This document shows positions 45,901 to 59,662 of a stretch of 64,000 bases of DNA, in pieces. The DNA comes from Aspidiotus rigidus (taxonomy: Eukaryota; Arthropoda; Insecta; Hemiptera; Diaspididae). The stretch lies in contig JAVHKY010000011.1 in assembly GCA_035079385.1 (NCBI GenBank), positions 11,488,001-11,552,000 of the forward strand, read 5' to 3'. Position 1 is the first letter of the stretch; each line of letters starts with the position of its first letter. The notes under the pieces are model-generated. The model was not told where the DNA came from, did not search any database, and saw only the letters and a program-made list of their open reading frames with translations. The position numbers and the translations under genes are program-made.

Positions 45901-45929
45901 CATCAAAATTTTTTAAGCCGACCTACTTT

Positions 45930-46737
45930 AATATATTGCTCAAGAGTCCATATTTCTCCAAGTCCCTCTCTTTAAATTTAGTATATTATACTCGGCTTAT
46001 AGTAGGTCTACGCCTTCTTTATACTAGCTTTATCTAGGTCTGGGCTTTCTTGAATTTTCAATACCAAATCCCATTTGACTTATCGTTTAACTTCGTTAAG
46101 AAAGCCGTCGTTTTGGTATTGAGAATTCAAAGAAGCCTAGACCTGGTATAAAGGTAAGAGGTCTAGACCTACTATAAGCCTAGCATGATATATTTCGAGT
46201 GTCTAAATTTTTCTTGACTCTCGAGTTATATATGATAGGAAGGGGACTTGGAAAAATTTTAGACTCTCGAGCTATAATTATTATGATAGAAGGGGGACGA
46301 AAAAATTTCATCCTCCAAGGTATAAACAAAACGACGGCTCCTGTAACGAAGTTAACCGAGACACCAGGGAACCTCTTTTATTAGTCAATTATAAAAATTC
46401 CGACCTCCGAGCTATATATGATAGGAGGGGGAAATGGACTCTCGAGCCACATATGATAGGAATTTTAACATTGTTCTATAAGGGGTTATTCGAGAAATTG
46501 TTCTATAAGGGGTTATTCGAGAAATTCGCCACGCGCCATGCGGCGAGAAACTTGGAGAAATTTTGACTCTTGAGCTATTGCGACTTGGAAAAATTTCCAC
46601 ACTCGAGCCATAGAAATTTTTTCTAAGTCTCCTTCTATCATACACAGCTTTTAGGTCGCAATTATTCCAAGTCCCCCTCCTACCGAATCAAGCAGCAGAG
46701 TCGAAATTTTTTCAAGTCTCCCTTCTATCATAACCTG

Positions 46738-46740
<3 letters not shown>
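45930..46740. repeat. Inner left palindrome segment made of dispersed-repeat modules
   Basis: 45960-46195 is mirrored by 47940-48180 (TATACTCGGCTTATAGTAGG, CTAGGTCTGGGCTTTCTTGA, CAATACCAAATCCCATTTGAC). It is also a local hairpin, because CTAGG...CTTTCTTGAATT recurs inverted at 46110-46150. 46200-46730 repeats the GAGCTATATATGATAGGAGG module in both orientations; 46390-46470 is mirrored by 47800-47930. No gene. Confidence 0.75.
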
Positions 46741-48764
<2,024 letters not shown>

Positions 48765-51700
48765 ATTAAAAAATTACACTAGGTACGAAGAAACATTTTG
48801 TTGCAAATCAAAGTCTCTATTTTTGGCCTAAGTTCATTGGATTTCTTATGTTATTATTTTTTATTCGCCCTTTTACTCTACGGAGCCTTGGCCGTCAACA
48901 AAGTAATTGTTGCCGTTGCCCAGGACGCACCACGTGGAGGTGGCTCCAATGCGTCCCAACACACTAAAGATTCTAATCCTACACTAAAGACAAAAAAAAA
49001 AAAGAAGAAAATCCTTATACATAGAAGATTGCACTCTACCACAACAGTCCACCGCGTCTAATGAAAATAAAATTCGTGCGCGATTTATCCTAACGTGATG
49101 CGCTGTACCTACATCTGAAAAAATTATAAAGAAAAAGAGAGAAGGCGTAGGCACTCACGTCAGTCCACCACAAATTATCAAGACTGCTTACATCTGCAAC
49201 ACCTCAGATGGTTGCCTCTTCATTGGCGGAGTCAGTAAACTAATACTGCGCCCCACCGTAGTTTATTCGATCGTGGGTGCACTGAATAATCGGAAAGCAC
49301 AATACGAGTATCATCACGCCCGCAGCTAATCCACATTACTCGCTCAATGCACATCATGTAAGACCTAACCATCATATTAAAGTATAATCACTAGATAGGG
49401 TAATCGCGCGAACCAAAAAAAACAACACCTTTAGTCCAAATTTGGTTTTGTCGTACCACCCGTGTTTCAGAATGGAACGGCCGCTACAAAATAACGATGG
49501 TTTCAATTTTACTTTTTTTCAAATTAGAACAGATATGATTGATGGTAGCGTAATATCATCGCACGCGAGTATATCCTCATAATGCATTCAATTTACTTCC
49601 TGAAATCCACCTACGATAGCCCAAACGAAATTTCTCAACACCTTTGTCAAACTTTGGAGTCGTTGTGCCACCCGTGATTCAAAATGGACCGACAGCTACA
49701 AAATGATGACGTCTTCAATTGAAATTTGAAATGAAAATATTTGTATCAAAATGACATTAATTGATCCAAGAGGAGAGAAGAGGTCGTAATTGACTAATAC
49801 CGGTTGTCTAAACAGGAGTCGTGGACTTACACACCCATATTTCGGAATACAACAGCTAATAATTTTGGATGAAAGAAGGTATGATTGATGATAGCGGAAT
49901 AGCATCGCATGCGAGTATATTCGCATGATGCACTCAATGTACTTCCTGCAATCGACCTATACTAGCGCGAACCAAAAATGAACACCACCTTAAGTCAAAA
50001 TTTGGAGTTGTCGTGCCACCCGTGTTTCAGAATGGAACGGCCACTACAAAATGACGATGGTTTCAATTTAAATTTGTATTTGAAATAAGAGAATATTTTA
50101 TCAAAATTCAAAAGGCTGGAAAGATGGCGATATACCAAGCCCTAAATTTCAATTAGAATATTACCGTTAGTATCCAAGTATGATTAGTTCAAGCAACAAA
50201 AATGTACCGGTATACGTAAGAAACACGCAAACAATTATTTCAAAGAACCCCGTTATGCAAAAGCGAGCAAAACGAAAAACCAAACGGAAAAAATAACGCG
50301 TCCACCTTCCACAACTGCGCCAAAGACACTAAACTGGTTGAAAGGATTGAGCGAGCTATGTGCACTCGCTTGAATGAAAGGTGTCGTGTGCAAACTTTAC
50401 CTGTCCTTTCTTGCTCATTGGTTGAATAATTCAAAAGAGGGAGTGACCTAACGGATTGGAGAGGGTATCTCACAGGTACCCGGCACTTCAATAATGTTTG
50501 TTTACACGATGTGAATGTGTATACGTGTCTTTGTATCTTATCATCAGCAGCGATGACACACACACACACATATATACAATGAACTGCAACAGCTTAAATG
50601 GGTCGTGTCAACATTTGAATAGTCAAAGTTGTCAACTTGTCACAATTGGAAAATTGCGATCTGACTCTGCAAGCAAGTTGAAAACATTCTTCACATTCAG
50701 AGTTTTTTCTTCTCGACAATCAGAACTCAAGCATCTCATCCTCGTGCTTTATCATTGAAATTCCCCTTCAATGCATATGATTAGCCCTCTCTTCTTGTCT
50801 CCAGAGCAAACTTAAAGATACCGTTTTTTTTTTCCTTCTTCGCCCATTCCTCCTAAAAATCATCTAATTTAGTATTTTGAAGCACTCGGATTTAAATTTA
50901 TAGATTTTTTTTCCTTTTGTAGTACAGATTAAAATTCGTAAGAGTGAATTTTGTCCTGAGTCCCTGAAAATTTAATCAAGGTGAAGCCGAATCTAAGATT
51001 GTCTTCAAAAGCCTTCTACTTCTGCTGGACCACAAACTTTCTCAATGCGGGAAACCACGGCCTACTTTATATAAGGCCGGAATGTAGCGAAACGTTGCAC
51101 TTCAAAATCAGTGGATGCAGAACTACATGGACGCTTATGGGAAAAAATGAAAAAATTCACTCGTACGCTAACAAAACCCCGTTTTCGAAAAAAACGAAGA
51201 GAATTTAATTTGAAGAGCAAACGGTTTTCTGTTTTTTGAGCCCCATTTCAGTTAAATTGATGCAGTACGAGTGCAGTTATCATCGTTTGAAAATTAATAA
51301 TCAGATGGGAGACGAAGTGCGGTACACTTACACCGTGGTTACACTGCACTGATGAACATGAACTGCCCCGAAACGTCACTGATAAGAATCCACTGCGCGC
51401 TGTTGTCATTTTCTACATTCCGGCCTTATATAAAGTAGGCCGTGGGAAAACACATACTCGTAATATTAACAGGGAACCTCTGTTCCCTAGTTTTTTTCTT
51501 TTGAGAAATTCGCCGTACGAAAAAATTTCCACTCCTGAGGTATAAATAACAAGCGAGGCACTTGGAAAAATTTTGACTCGCGACCCGTAATAATGATGGA
51601 AGGAGGACTTATGGTGTTTGACGAGTAGCATATCTGGCTCATTGAAGGGGCTAAGCCAATTTTTGTACAAAGAATTACAGGTCTAGTTACGTGATAGGGC

Positions 51701-51885
51701 TATCCTAATGCGGGGCATATAATGTTTTATTTTTCAACCCATAGAACACGTTCCCTGCGTTTTTCGTTTAACATCGATAAGGAAGCCGTCGTGTTTTCCA
51801 AGTTTTTTGCCAGAGGACGGACAGCGCACGGCAAATTTGTCTCAAAAAAAAACCATAGAACAGGTTTTCTGTTGAACATTTTTTC
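48765..51885. repeat. Right arm of the giant palindrome, with internal amplification
   Basis: This is the inverse of 43162-45695. It is about 590 bp longer, because the segment around GTTTTGTCGTACCACCCGTG, TTTCAGAATGGAACGGCC and ACAAAAT(A/G)ACGATG is present three times (about 49300-49520, 49550-49720, 49870-50070) but once on the left (about 44960-45200). The arm ends at 51865-51885 (GAACAGGTTTTCTGTTGAAC). Confidence 0.88.
51056..51444. mobile_element. Nested 389-bp element in the right palindrome arm
   Basis: This is the mirror copy of 43603-43991, the same length. Flanks GGAAAC and GGAAAAC match the GTTTTCC duplication of the left copy in inverse orientation. Plus strand: CTGATGA at 51348-51354, CCGAAACGTC at 51368-51377. 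The element was therefore present before the palindrome formed. Confidence 0.78.
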
Positions 51886-51889
51886 AGAC

Positions 51890-52531
51890 TTTTATCCAAG
51901 AACGTCTGGTTAGCCTGAGCTTAGAGGCGGCGAGAGCCTTAATCTGCCACTGTTCCACTTTCTCTTTGATGTACTGTCGAGCACGTGCCAATTGACATTT
52001 CGCCACACTACAGCGAAACAGATTCTTGTCCTTTCAACCCTTTGACAAATACCGTCAACATAATGTGATAAAATCTCGGGCTATTCTAGCCTGCTGCAAC
52101 CGCAGCAGTTCATTTTTTTTCTTTTATACTTCCAATAGCGTGTTTTACTGTTCATTTCTCCTCCCTACTGTGGTGAATTTCCTACTTTCTAGTTTTTAAA
52201 ACTCATCTAGGTGCAGCCAGTCTCCTACAAATCTGTACTGATACCTAAGATCAACAACGTACACCCTGTTGTATAAATTTTTATGTTCATTCCAAAATTT
52301 GGGAACTTGTTCATGTATTAGCGATATGAACATAATCTCTATAAAAATTTATTGAGACAAGGGCACAGGCAGAAAGCTCTCAACCTATAAACTCAGCAAG
52401 GACCAGATATGTGAGGAGTACGACACACGTTGGATGCGAAACTTTCGGAACAAGAATATTAAATACGCGACACTAGCGTTGTTAATTAAATTAATACGTT
52501 CTCGTATGTTACAATTATGGTTGACCATATT
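51890..52531. other. Spacer, nothing firm
   Basis: The minus strand at about 52015-51900 gives a charged stretch (QYIKEKVEQWQIKALAASK) with no stop, which could be a remnant of a mobile-element ORF but has no recognisable motif. The rest is AT-rich with no feature. Confidence 0.3.
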
Positions 52532-53172
52532 GATACAAAAGTTGTACTACGAGAGAGTAGCGAAATAATATTAAAACCACACTAATCAAAGCCGCCAAGA
52601 TCTTCTTTCGGTTAAACAACCATCCTCGGAGCATGAACGAAAGCGACTGATCCAACAACAACGAAGGCAGAGAAACCATGAACCAGCGAGTCATCGAAGT
52701 GTAACTATAGGAATGACCAGCCGTCAGCTCCAAATAAGAATCGATGAGCATAAAAAAGCTTGGGAGAAGGGTAACTTGGGTGAGTCGACCTTTGCCGATC
52801 ACCTTACCGAAAGTGGCCACAGAGTCAAAAAGAGATCTGGTACCCTTCTACATAGGGAGAATTCATACTTTAAACGTATGGCTTTAGAAAATATTGAAAT
52901 CTTATGTCACCGGAATAATGAAGACTCCACCGTCTTAAACAGGTATATTCCTGATGAGGGTCTGGTTGAGCTAGTCTTTGAGTATGATTCACACTTCGAT
53001 GATTCGCTAGTTCAATCATGATCCTCAAGTTGGTTTCTCTGTGTTCGTTGTTGTTGGATTAGTCGATTTCGTCGTGCTCCGAGGATGGTTGTTTGACCGA
53101 AAGATCTTGGCGGCTTTGATTACTGTGGTTTTAATATTTCGCTACTCTCTCGTAGAAAACAACTTTTGTATC
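52532..53172 (+). mobile_element. Truncated Penelope-like copy with inverted termini
   Basis: The coding part at 52713-53021 is a GIY-YIG endonuclease tail, RQLQIRIDEHKKAWEKGNLG...LHRENSYFKRMALENIEIL, about 85% like the end of the element at 3898-6143. The RT and the GIY-YIG start are missing. The 3' flank (53032-53172) recurs inverted directly upstream (52532-52677): GATACAAAAGTTGT, GAGAGTAGCGAAATA, AAAGCCGCCAAGATCTT and CGGTTAAACAACCATCC on the left against the inverse on the right. A 5'-truncated copy preceded by an inverted copy of its own terminus is a known product of Penelope-like integration. Confidence 0.88.
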
Positions 53173-54134
53173 CCTATTGCAAGCTATGGGGATTACACCC
53201 GCAGAAAACGTCCACGTCCGACCTTTGTGACGTCTTGAATGGCTTTCATCTAATTTAGAGACTCGGGAAAAATTTCGAGTTCCAGTCTTTTGAAGACGGA
53301 GGCTTTGAAAAAATTGGAGCCACGAACTTGTGTAGGAATGGACGCATGAACTTAAGGCTAGACTATGTCTACGGAGTCTTCAAATTCTGGAGTAATGCAA
53401 CGGGGAGTCTACATTTGCAGCTACAGTCATGAGACGGACATAAAATGGAATAGGCAAATAAAGAGCCACGCTATTAGTGTAGGCAAATAAGAGAAAAAAA
53501 AAAAACATTTTGCTGGAGCAAACATGTGACCCTGAACAACACATTCAAAATCCCGCGTTTTCCCCCTGGAGCTTCTTTTTCATGGGGGTCCGAACCCCCT
53601 AAAAATTAGTTTTCCGCCCATATCGCATGGAATTGAAATTTTATTTAAAAATTTTTCAAACAAAAGTTGTTCCTCGTTAAATTTCTTACCAAATAACGTA
53701 TTCAGCTTTCAACCTATACCAAATAGTGCCTTTGCAAAGGGCGTTCAAAAGAGGACCAAAATCGGTTTTCCATATCATCTCACAAAATTGAAATTTTATG
53801 AAAAGTGTTTTAGATAGAAGTTGTTCTTCGTTGTATTTCCTAATGAGCTATTCAGCTTTCAGGATAGAGCAACAAGTCTGTAAAAATGGTTTTCGATATT
53901 AAAGATACGAGGATGAGCTATATTCAGATAGTTTTGGTGCTGCATCATTACAGCTTGTAAAGACTATTTTTTTACCAGTGATAGAAATATTGAAAAGATG
54001 GAAATAAAATAAATATTTTTCTCATATTCATGACTCACATGGTACCTAGATATTGAAATAAAAACAATTAAAGTCGCGTTGTATTAAAGACTCTAAGGCA
54101 GCTATAATACTCTCTGATCTACGGTAGTACAAGA

Positions 54135-54465
54135 GACAAGGACATTGAACAAATGTCGGTTACAGCTTTCGCGAAACAAGTCCGTCCGAAAGTACTTGAC
54201 CTCTCTACCTCCCACTGAAGACGCTGCATGGTTTCATTCATACAGAGTTTACCACCAAGTATATTTGTGGCTTGGTCATGAAAAAGATCCATTAGAATGG
54301 AGATGTAAGCGAACCGATGGAATATTGGAGCCTAAAACAATGAACAAAGCCCCAGCGCCGCGCTAGACTATCTCCTACAACCTATTTTTGGTGGGTGCAC
54401 TAAAAGTTGTAGAAATGCTTGTAGCTGCCGAAAAGCAGGTCCCCATAGATAAAAGAAGGTAATTT
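54135..54465 (+). pseudogene. Cysteine-rich element ORF remnant
   Basis: Plus-strand frame 54145-54363 reads YLTSLPPTEDAAWFHSYRVYH followed by QVYLWLGHEKDPLEW and KTMNKAPAP. A one-base shift continues it as LDYLLQPIFGGCTKSCRNACSC then RKAGPHR and a stop. The LPPTxxAAxxHSxRVYHQVxxWLG block followed by a CxxxCxxxCxCRKAG cluster is a pattern I associate with C-termini of uncharacterised mobile-element-linked proteins common in insects; the Cys cluster resembles a CXC (tesmin/TSO1-like) module. The rest of the protein is missing. An acidic stretch (NIEDDLQDFLSQDEEMS) at about 54700-54750 may be a further piece. It is the only coding trace in the 3.0-kb element. Confidence 0.6.
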
Positions 54466-55049
54466 GTCACTTTCATCGAAGGAAAAACGTGTATTTTATT
54501 CATTCTGACCTCGATGATGAAGAGGCATCTACACTATACTTCTCAAATAACATAATGTCATGCCTCAATCATAAGTAGCCTATTGTTTGAATTTTTGTTG
54601 AAAATAGTTGCTTTTTATTTCTTCCTAGGATTAAAATGTTTCCCAACGTGTCTTGGGTAGACTTGCCTCAATGCTGGTGGAGTATTAGGGGTAGTAGACA
54701 ACATTGAGGACGACTTGCAGGATTTTTTAAGTCAGGACGAGGAAATGAGTCTAGTACTGATGACGATTCCTCAGTAATCATAGGCGATGAGTATGACGAG
54801 AGCGAATTATATGAAGTCCCTCCATCCCGATTATAAGGCTAAACGTACACTGCTCCTATTAGAAAGCGTAGAAAACTGGTATGCAGACCATAGGACGGAT
54901 CGCGGAGCTCAAGTCATGTGCGAGAAGCGATCCCCTCCTCGGGCCATGCTATAAAATTATGTGTATATATTTATTACCTGAAATATACTAGCCTCATAGA
55001 GTAAGATTCAGTTGAGGAACCTACAGGAAAAATCTACCTAACACACTTT

Positions 55050-56305
55050 TTTCATAGACAAATTACTCTATTCTGAAAGCTGAATAGCTCATTTTTAATA
55101 GGAAATTCAACGAGGAACAACTTTTATGTGAAACATTTTTCATAAAGTTTCAATTTCGGGCGATATATGGAAAAACTGTTTTTGGTCCTCTTTTGAATGG
55201 CCTTTAACGGCTCTGACGGGGCACTAATTGACCTAGGCTGAACCTTGAATACATTATTTGGTAGTAAATTTAACGAGGAACAACTTTTATTTGAAACATT
55301 GTTTCATAAAATTCCAATTTCGAGAGATTATGGAAAAACTGGTTTTGGGCCTCTTTTGAACGGCTTTTTAAGACTTCGACGGGGTACTAATTAACCTAGG
55401 CTGACCTTGAATACACTATTTGGTAAAAAATTTAACGAGGAACAACTTTTATTTGAAACATTTTTTCATAAAATTTCAATTTCGAGAGATATATGGAAAA
55501 ACAGGTTTTAGGCCTCTTTTGAACGGCTTTTTAAGGCTCTGACGGCGCACTAATTGACCTAGGGTGAACCTTGAATGCGTTATTTGGTAGAAAATTCAAC
55601 GAGGAACAACTTTTATGTGAAGCATTTTTTCATAAAATTTCAATTTTGGGAGATATATGGAAAAACTGGTTTTGGGCATCTTTTGAACGGCCTTTTAAGG
55701 CTCTGACGGGACCCTAATTGACCTGGGCTGAACCTTGAATACGTTATTTGGTAGGAAATTTAACGAGGAACAACTTTTATCTGAAACATTTTTTCATAAC
55801 ATTTCAATTTCGAGACATATATGGAAAAACTGGTTTGGTCCTCTTTTGAACAGCCTTTTAAGACCCTGACGAGGCACTAAATGACCTAGGCTGAACCTTG
55901 AATACGTTATTTGGTAGAAAATTCAACGAGGAACAACTTTTATTTGAAACATTTTTTCATAAAATTTCAATTTCGAGAGATATATGGAAAACTGGTTTTG
56001 GGCCTCTTTTGAACGGCGTTTTAAGGCTCCGACGGGGCACTAATTGACCTAGGCTGAACCTTGAATACGTTATTTGGTAGAAAATTTAACGAGGAACAAC
56101 TTTTATTTGAAACATTGTTTCATAAAATTCCAATTTCGAGAGATATATGGAAAAACTGGTTTTGGGCCTCTTTCGAACGGCTTTTTAAGACTTCGACGGG
56201 GTACTAATTAACCTAGGCTGACCTTGAATACATTATTTGGTAGGAAATTCAACGAGGAACAACTTTTATTTGAAACATTTTTTCATAAAATTTCAATTTC
56301 GAGAG
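55050..56305. repeat. 163-bp tandem repeat, eight copies
   Basis: CGAGGAACAACTTTTAT recurs at 55111, 55274, 55436, 55600, 55764, 55927, 56090 and 56253. Each unit contains GAAACATTTTTTCATAAAAT, TTTCGAGAGATATATGG, CTGGTTTTGGGCCTC, TTTTGAACGG and GACCTAGGCTGAACC. Monomers are about 85-95% alike. Two diverged inverted monomers lie at 53620-53900. Confidence 0.93.
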
Positions 56306-56487
56306 ATATAGGCGGAAAACTAATTTTTGGGGGATTCGAAACTCCATAAAAAAAGAAGCTTATGGGGGAAAACGCCGGATTTTCAGTATGTTGTTCAGGA
56401 CCACATCCTGAACAGTTTTCAGCAAAGAAACGTTTGCTCCAGCGAAATGTTTCTTTCTTTCAATGTGGCTCTAATTTGCCCACACTA

Positions 56488-58474
56488 TATCATGTATTCG
56501 TATGGCCCATAAATTCTTACTTTACACGCCCTATAACTGACATTTTCATATCAAAAGTCAAGATAAAAATTTTACGTAGAGTAAGAAGCCAAATTCATTA
56601 CGTAAGGGCAGGGCGCCTAATATGAACCACATTTTGTTTTAGCGCTATAAAATGACTTGTAAAGCAAATTTAATTCTGGAAGTAGTCTTAAAACATAAAT
56701 AGAACCCTTACATGATAATCAAAAAATGAATAATTATTTAGTATTTTTAATTTTTTTTTTTGAAAAGTACTAAAATTTTTCGATTTTTTTTTGGGCTTAT
56801 GGACCACCTGAAAAATACGCACAAAAAAGTCGTGAAATTGTCGAAAATTGAGATTTTATTGAAATTTTAAGAATTTAAACATGCAGAACAAATATATTTG
56901 CGTTTAGATGAGCAGTCCCCAGCAGCAGGAACGATAAAAAATTAATTTGTATCTTCGAAAATGATAGGGTATCGAGTGGTCCATATTAGGAGCCTCGGTG
57001 ATAAAATTTTCAAGTCAACTTACCTTGAAGAAAAATGAAGTATTTCGCCGCTTCAAGTACGTCAATAAAAAGTATTTTCGATAGCCTTTCGATAGCTCAT
57101 ACACGTTTTTCAATTACCATCACCAATGAAGAGTTCGATGATGGAAGATGGTCATAAAAAAACGTTTGCACCTCGTTATTTTGATTTTGTCAACAAAACC
57201 AATGATAATCAGCTTCCTTCGAGCTGGTATTCATGGTCTAGGTATATCTATCAATAAGGAATGTACCAACACGTTCACCCGGTAGAGAGCGCTATTAGTA
57301 CTCGAGATATCGAGGTGGTCTATATTAGGATACTAGTCCATAATTGGCGACCTTGCCTTATCCGAAATCACTTGGCGCCTGAAAAGTGCAAAAAGGGTGT
57401 ATTTCCCATTCTGAGGTTCAATACTTCCCATAGGATAAAACTTCCTCCCGCTCAATCGCGAACATTGGCGAAGGAGACAAAGAATCTACGACTTGAGTCT
57501 GGAGGCAAAGGTTGGAAATTGTCTTGAACTGGAGCTATAATTTGCAATAAGAGTAAATTGTGACCTTCAAGAAGGAATTCCTTGCCCCGGATATGGTCCC
57601 AAATGAAATCATACTCAAAACTATTTACATTTCCATTAATTATTTGCACGAGCCGTCAGCTTCCTCAACTATCAATCCTTCACTTCGTTCGGAAGAATCT
57701 GCATACTTTTACAATTATTCTACATTGCTGCAGTAGTCAAGCGAGTGTAAATAATTTGTTGTACGAATGCCTGAATTAATTTTTCTTTGAAAATCGGACG
57801 GATTGACGACGGAAGAAAATCGTTGCTATGGTATTTCGTTCTTTCTCGCTGAAACGAGATTATAAATCGTTAACGATGCGATGATAATTCACTGGCGGAA
57901 AATTTCTCGATAAATATGCGCGCGCTTTCCATAAATTGATAGACATTTTTTAATTAGCGACTTAAATTTATACTCGCAGTTAGCTTTCGACGTCGTTCTC
58001 GTAATCTCGTTTGTCGGATCGGAGATACAAAGAAAAGGTAGTACATAACGAAGCGAAGATTTTCGACTCCACCAGATACTAAAAATGACAAAAATACTGA
58101 CGACAAATACGAACGTTTTTATTTTTATTTTTTTGAAATAGGTAGAACGAAAATGTAACACACAAAAAAAAAAAAATAAAATAAAAGAGAAGGAAAAAAT
58201 ATAACAATTATAACAGTGAATTTTTTTTTCTTTTCATTTTTCTTTCCATCAAGAAAGGAGAAAAATAAGGGGAAAAAAACACGCGCGCTTATCAAAGAAA
58301 CGACAAAAAATTGCACTTATCGTGATAATACACATAAATACAGTAATAAATTTTAATACAATTAATAAATGAAAAACGATTGTTTTTCTTTCCTTTCAGA
58401 AAAGAAAAAACCTTTATATTTTTGGAATAACAGAGACCTTTTTCTCATCGGTCGTGTTTCAGTCCTCCGCAGCC
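56488..58474. other. Intergenic, downstream of the noc/elB exon
   Basis: No gene was recognised. The nearest 500 bases to 58475 are A/T-rich with long poly-A and poly-T runs and probably include the 3' UTR of the minus-strand gene (AATAAA-type signals near 58118 and ATTAAA near 58353 on the minus strand). 57780-58060 has higher complexity and could be regulatory. Confidence 0.45.
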
Positions 58475-59662
58475 CTAGTGGTGCGGCGTCGAGCCTAATT
58501 TCGAATTATAAAACAAATACGGTGGAAAACCAGCAGCAGCGGCGGCGGCTGCGGTCGGATGTAGCGCCGGATTACCCGGCAACGGGAAAAGCGACGGCGG
58601 TAAAAATGGCGGTTTCGAATAGGGATGATACCTGGCCGCAGCGGTAGTGAGCGGACTAATCGGCGGAGTCGGATAGGTGCGACTCAACAAAGGGTGGGCG
58701 GCGGCCACAGCCGAAGAAGCCGCGTTAACAAGAGGATCCGAAGTGTGCGTCCGCAAATGCTGTAACCGCTCCTCAGCGGTGAGGAAGCGTTTGCCACACG
58801 GTCCGTCCGCGCCCACCCACGAGCAAATATACGGCATCTGGGAGCTAGCCAAGGCGGCTAACTGCATTTGAGCGTAAGCGTAAGCCAACGAGGCATCGTG
58901 CCCGCCGGCCAGAAAGTTGGGCGACTTGGCTATATCACATTGCGTGCAGCCGGGTGGACAGGATTTATTCTGGTGAGCGTACACGGCCAGCAGATGTGAA
59001 CTGAGCTGACAATTGGTGCAGTACGGATCACGGCATACCGACAGCATAGAGTCGGCGGCGCTAGCAGCCGTCTTCAAGCGACTATAATTCAGATACGGAT
59101 GCATTCCGGCCTTCAGTGAGTGCGACGACGATAACAGACTAGACGCCATAACATCTAATGGTAAAGAAGGATAGCCGGGAATATACGGTCCGGAAGAGGA
59201 GGCTGGTAATGATAGCGATTTCAAGGAACTTATTGGATCTGACGATTTCGTTGTCTGGTGCGGACTAGAAGTCGTGGGATTGCTTAGGGGGCGGTGGTCG
59301 GAAGAAGACGAAGAAGAAGGCGCACGTTGAGCAGCCGGCGACGTTCTTGCGGGCGACGGTAGCGTCCTAATGGATTCAGCTGGCGTTGCTTTCGGCGGAG
59401 ACGTCTTACGTTCAACAGACGAGATCGAGGCGACACTTTTCTCGGAATCTCTGAGACAACTTTCGTACGGTTTGAAGCTGGATTTGATGGCAACCGGTGA
59501 GGATCCATTCGACGACGACGAAGGAGATGATTTGTCGCGTGATTTCAACATTTTCTCGGGAGGACTATGCGAAGTTTTCGAGGCGAGTGGATTTGACGAA
59601 TCAGAACCGATTTGACTGCATGTTTGTGCCAGTAAGGCGAGGGGGCTTTTTTTTGCGTCCAA
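58475..59662 (-). CDS. noc: noc/elbow (NET family) zinc-finger repressor, large 3' exon
   Basis: This nuclear transcriptional co-repressor belongs to the Nocz/Elbow/Tlp-1 family (vertebrate ZNF503/ZNF703). It patterns eye-antennal, leg and tracheal tissue in Drosophila. The exon begins after CTGTTGCAG at 59663 (phase 0) with LDAKKSPLALLAQTCSQIG, the family's N-terminal Sp motif. Then follow SFKPYESC (FKPY motif, a Groucho-binding site in this family), a long Ser/Pro-rich linker, SVCRDPYCTNCQLSSH and CPPGCTQCD (buttonhead-box-like Cys region), and one C2H2 finger CSWVGADGPC...HLRTH. It ends FPPYLFYN...STPHH and stop: 395 residues in this exon. Exon 1, normally short, is not found in the window and probably lies to the right of it. 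noc and elB paralogues cannot be separated here. Confidence 0.93.
   Translation of the reverse strand: MDAKKSPLALLAQTCSQIGSDSSNPLASKTSHSPPEKMLKSRDKSSPSSSSNGSSPVAIKSSFKPYESCLRDSEKSVASISSVERKTSPPKATPAESIRTLPSPARTSPAAQRAPSSSSSSDHRPLSNPTTSSPHQTTKSSDPISSLKSLSLPASSSGPYIPGYPSLPLDVMASSLLSSSHSLKAGMHPYLNYSRLKTAASAADSMLSVCRDPYCTNCQLSSHLLAVYAHQNKSCPPGCTQCDIAKSPNFLAGGHDASLAYAYAQMQLAALASSQMPYICSWVGADGPCGKRFLTAEERLQHLRTHTSDPLVNAASSAVAAAHPLLSRTYPTPPISPLTTAAARYHPYSKPPFLPPSLFPLPGNPALHPTAAAAAAAGFPPYLFYNSKLGSTPHH

Larger units (their letters stand above)
53475..56487. mobile_element. 3.0-kb element with TIRs and subterminal satellite
   Basis: The left end (TAGTGTAGGCAAATAAGAG, then TTTTGCTGGAGCAAAC, CCTGAACAAC, GCGTTTTCCCCC, AAAAATTAGTTTTCCGCC; 53475-53620) is repeated inverted at the right end (56300-56487: GGCGGAAAACTAATTTTT, GGGGGAAAACGCC, GTTGTTCAGG, GTTTGCTCCAGCGAAA, CTCTAATTTGCCCACACTA). 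Next to the left end are two inverted, diverged 163-bp monomers (53620-53900); next to the right end are eight direct monomers. The centre encodes a decayed cysteine-rich ORF. I know no described superfamily with this exact layout. The boundaries are good to about 10 bp; a target duplication is not certain (TAT on both sides). Confidence 0.75.

Noticed and set aside
51348..51378. Active hammerhead ribozyme
   Set aside because: CTGATGA and GAAAC are both present, but the intervening bases do not form a stem II, so the fold is not supported.
53475..56487. CACTA (EnSpm) transposon
   Set aside because: The ends read TAGTG...CACTA outward-in, the reverse of the CACTA...TAGTG orientation, and no related transposase is present.
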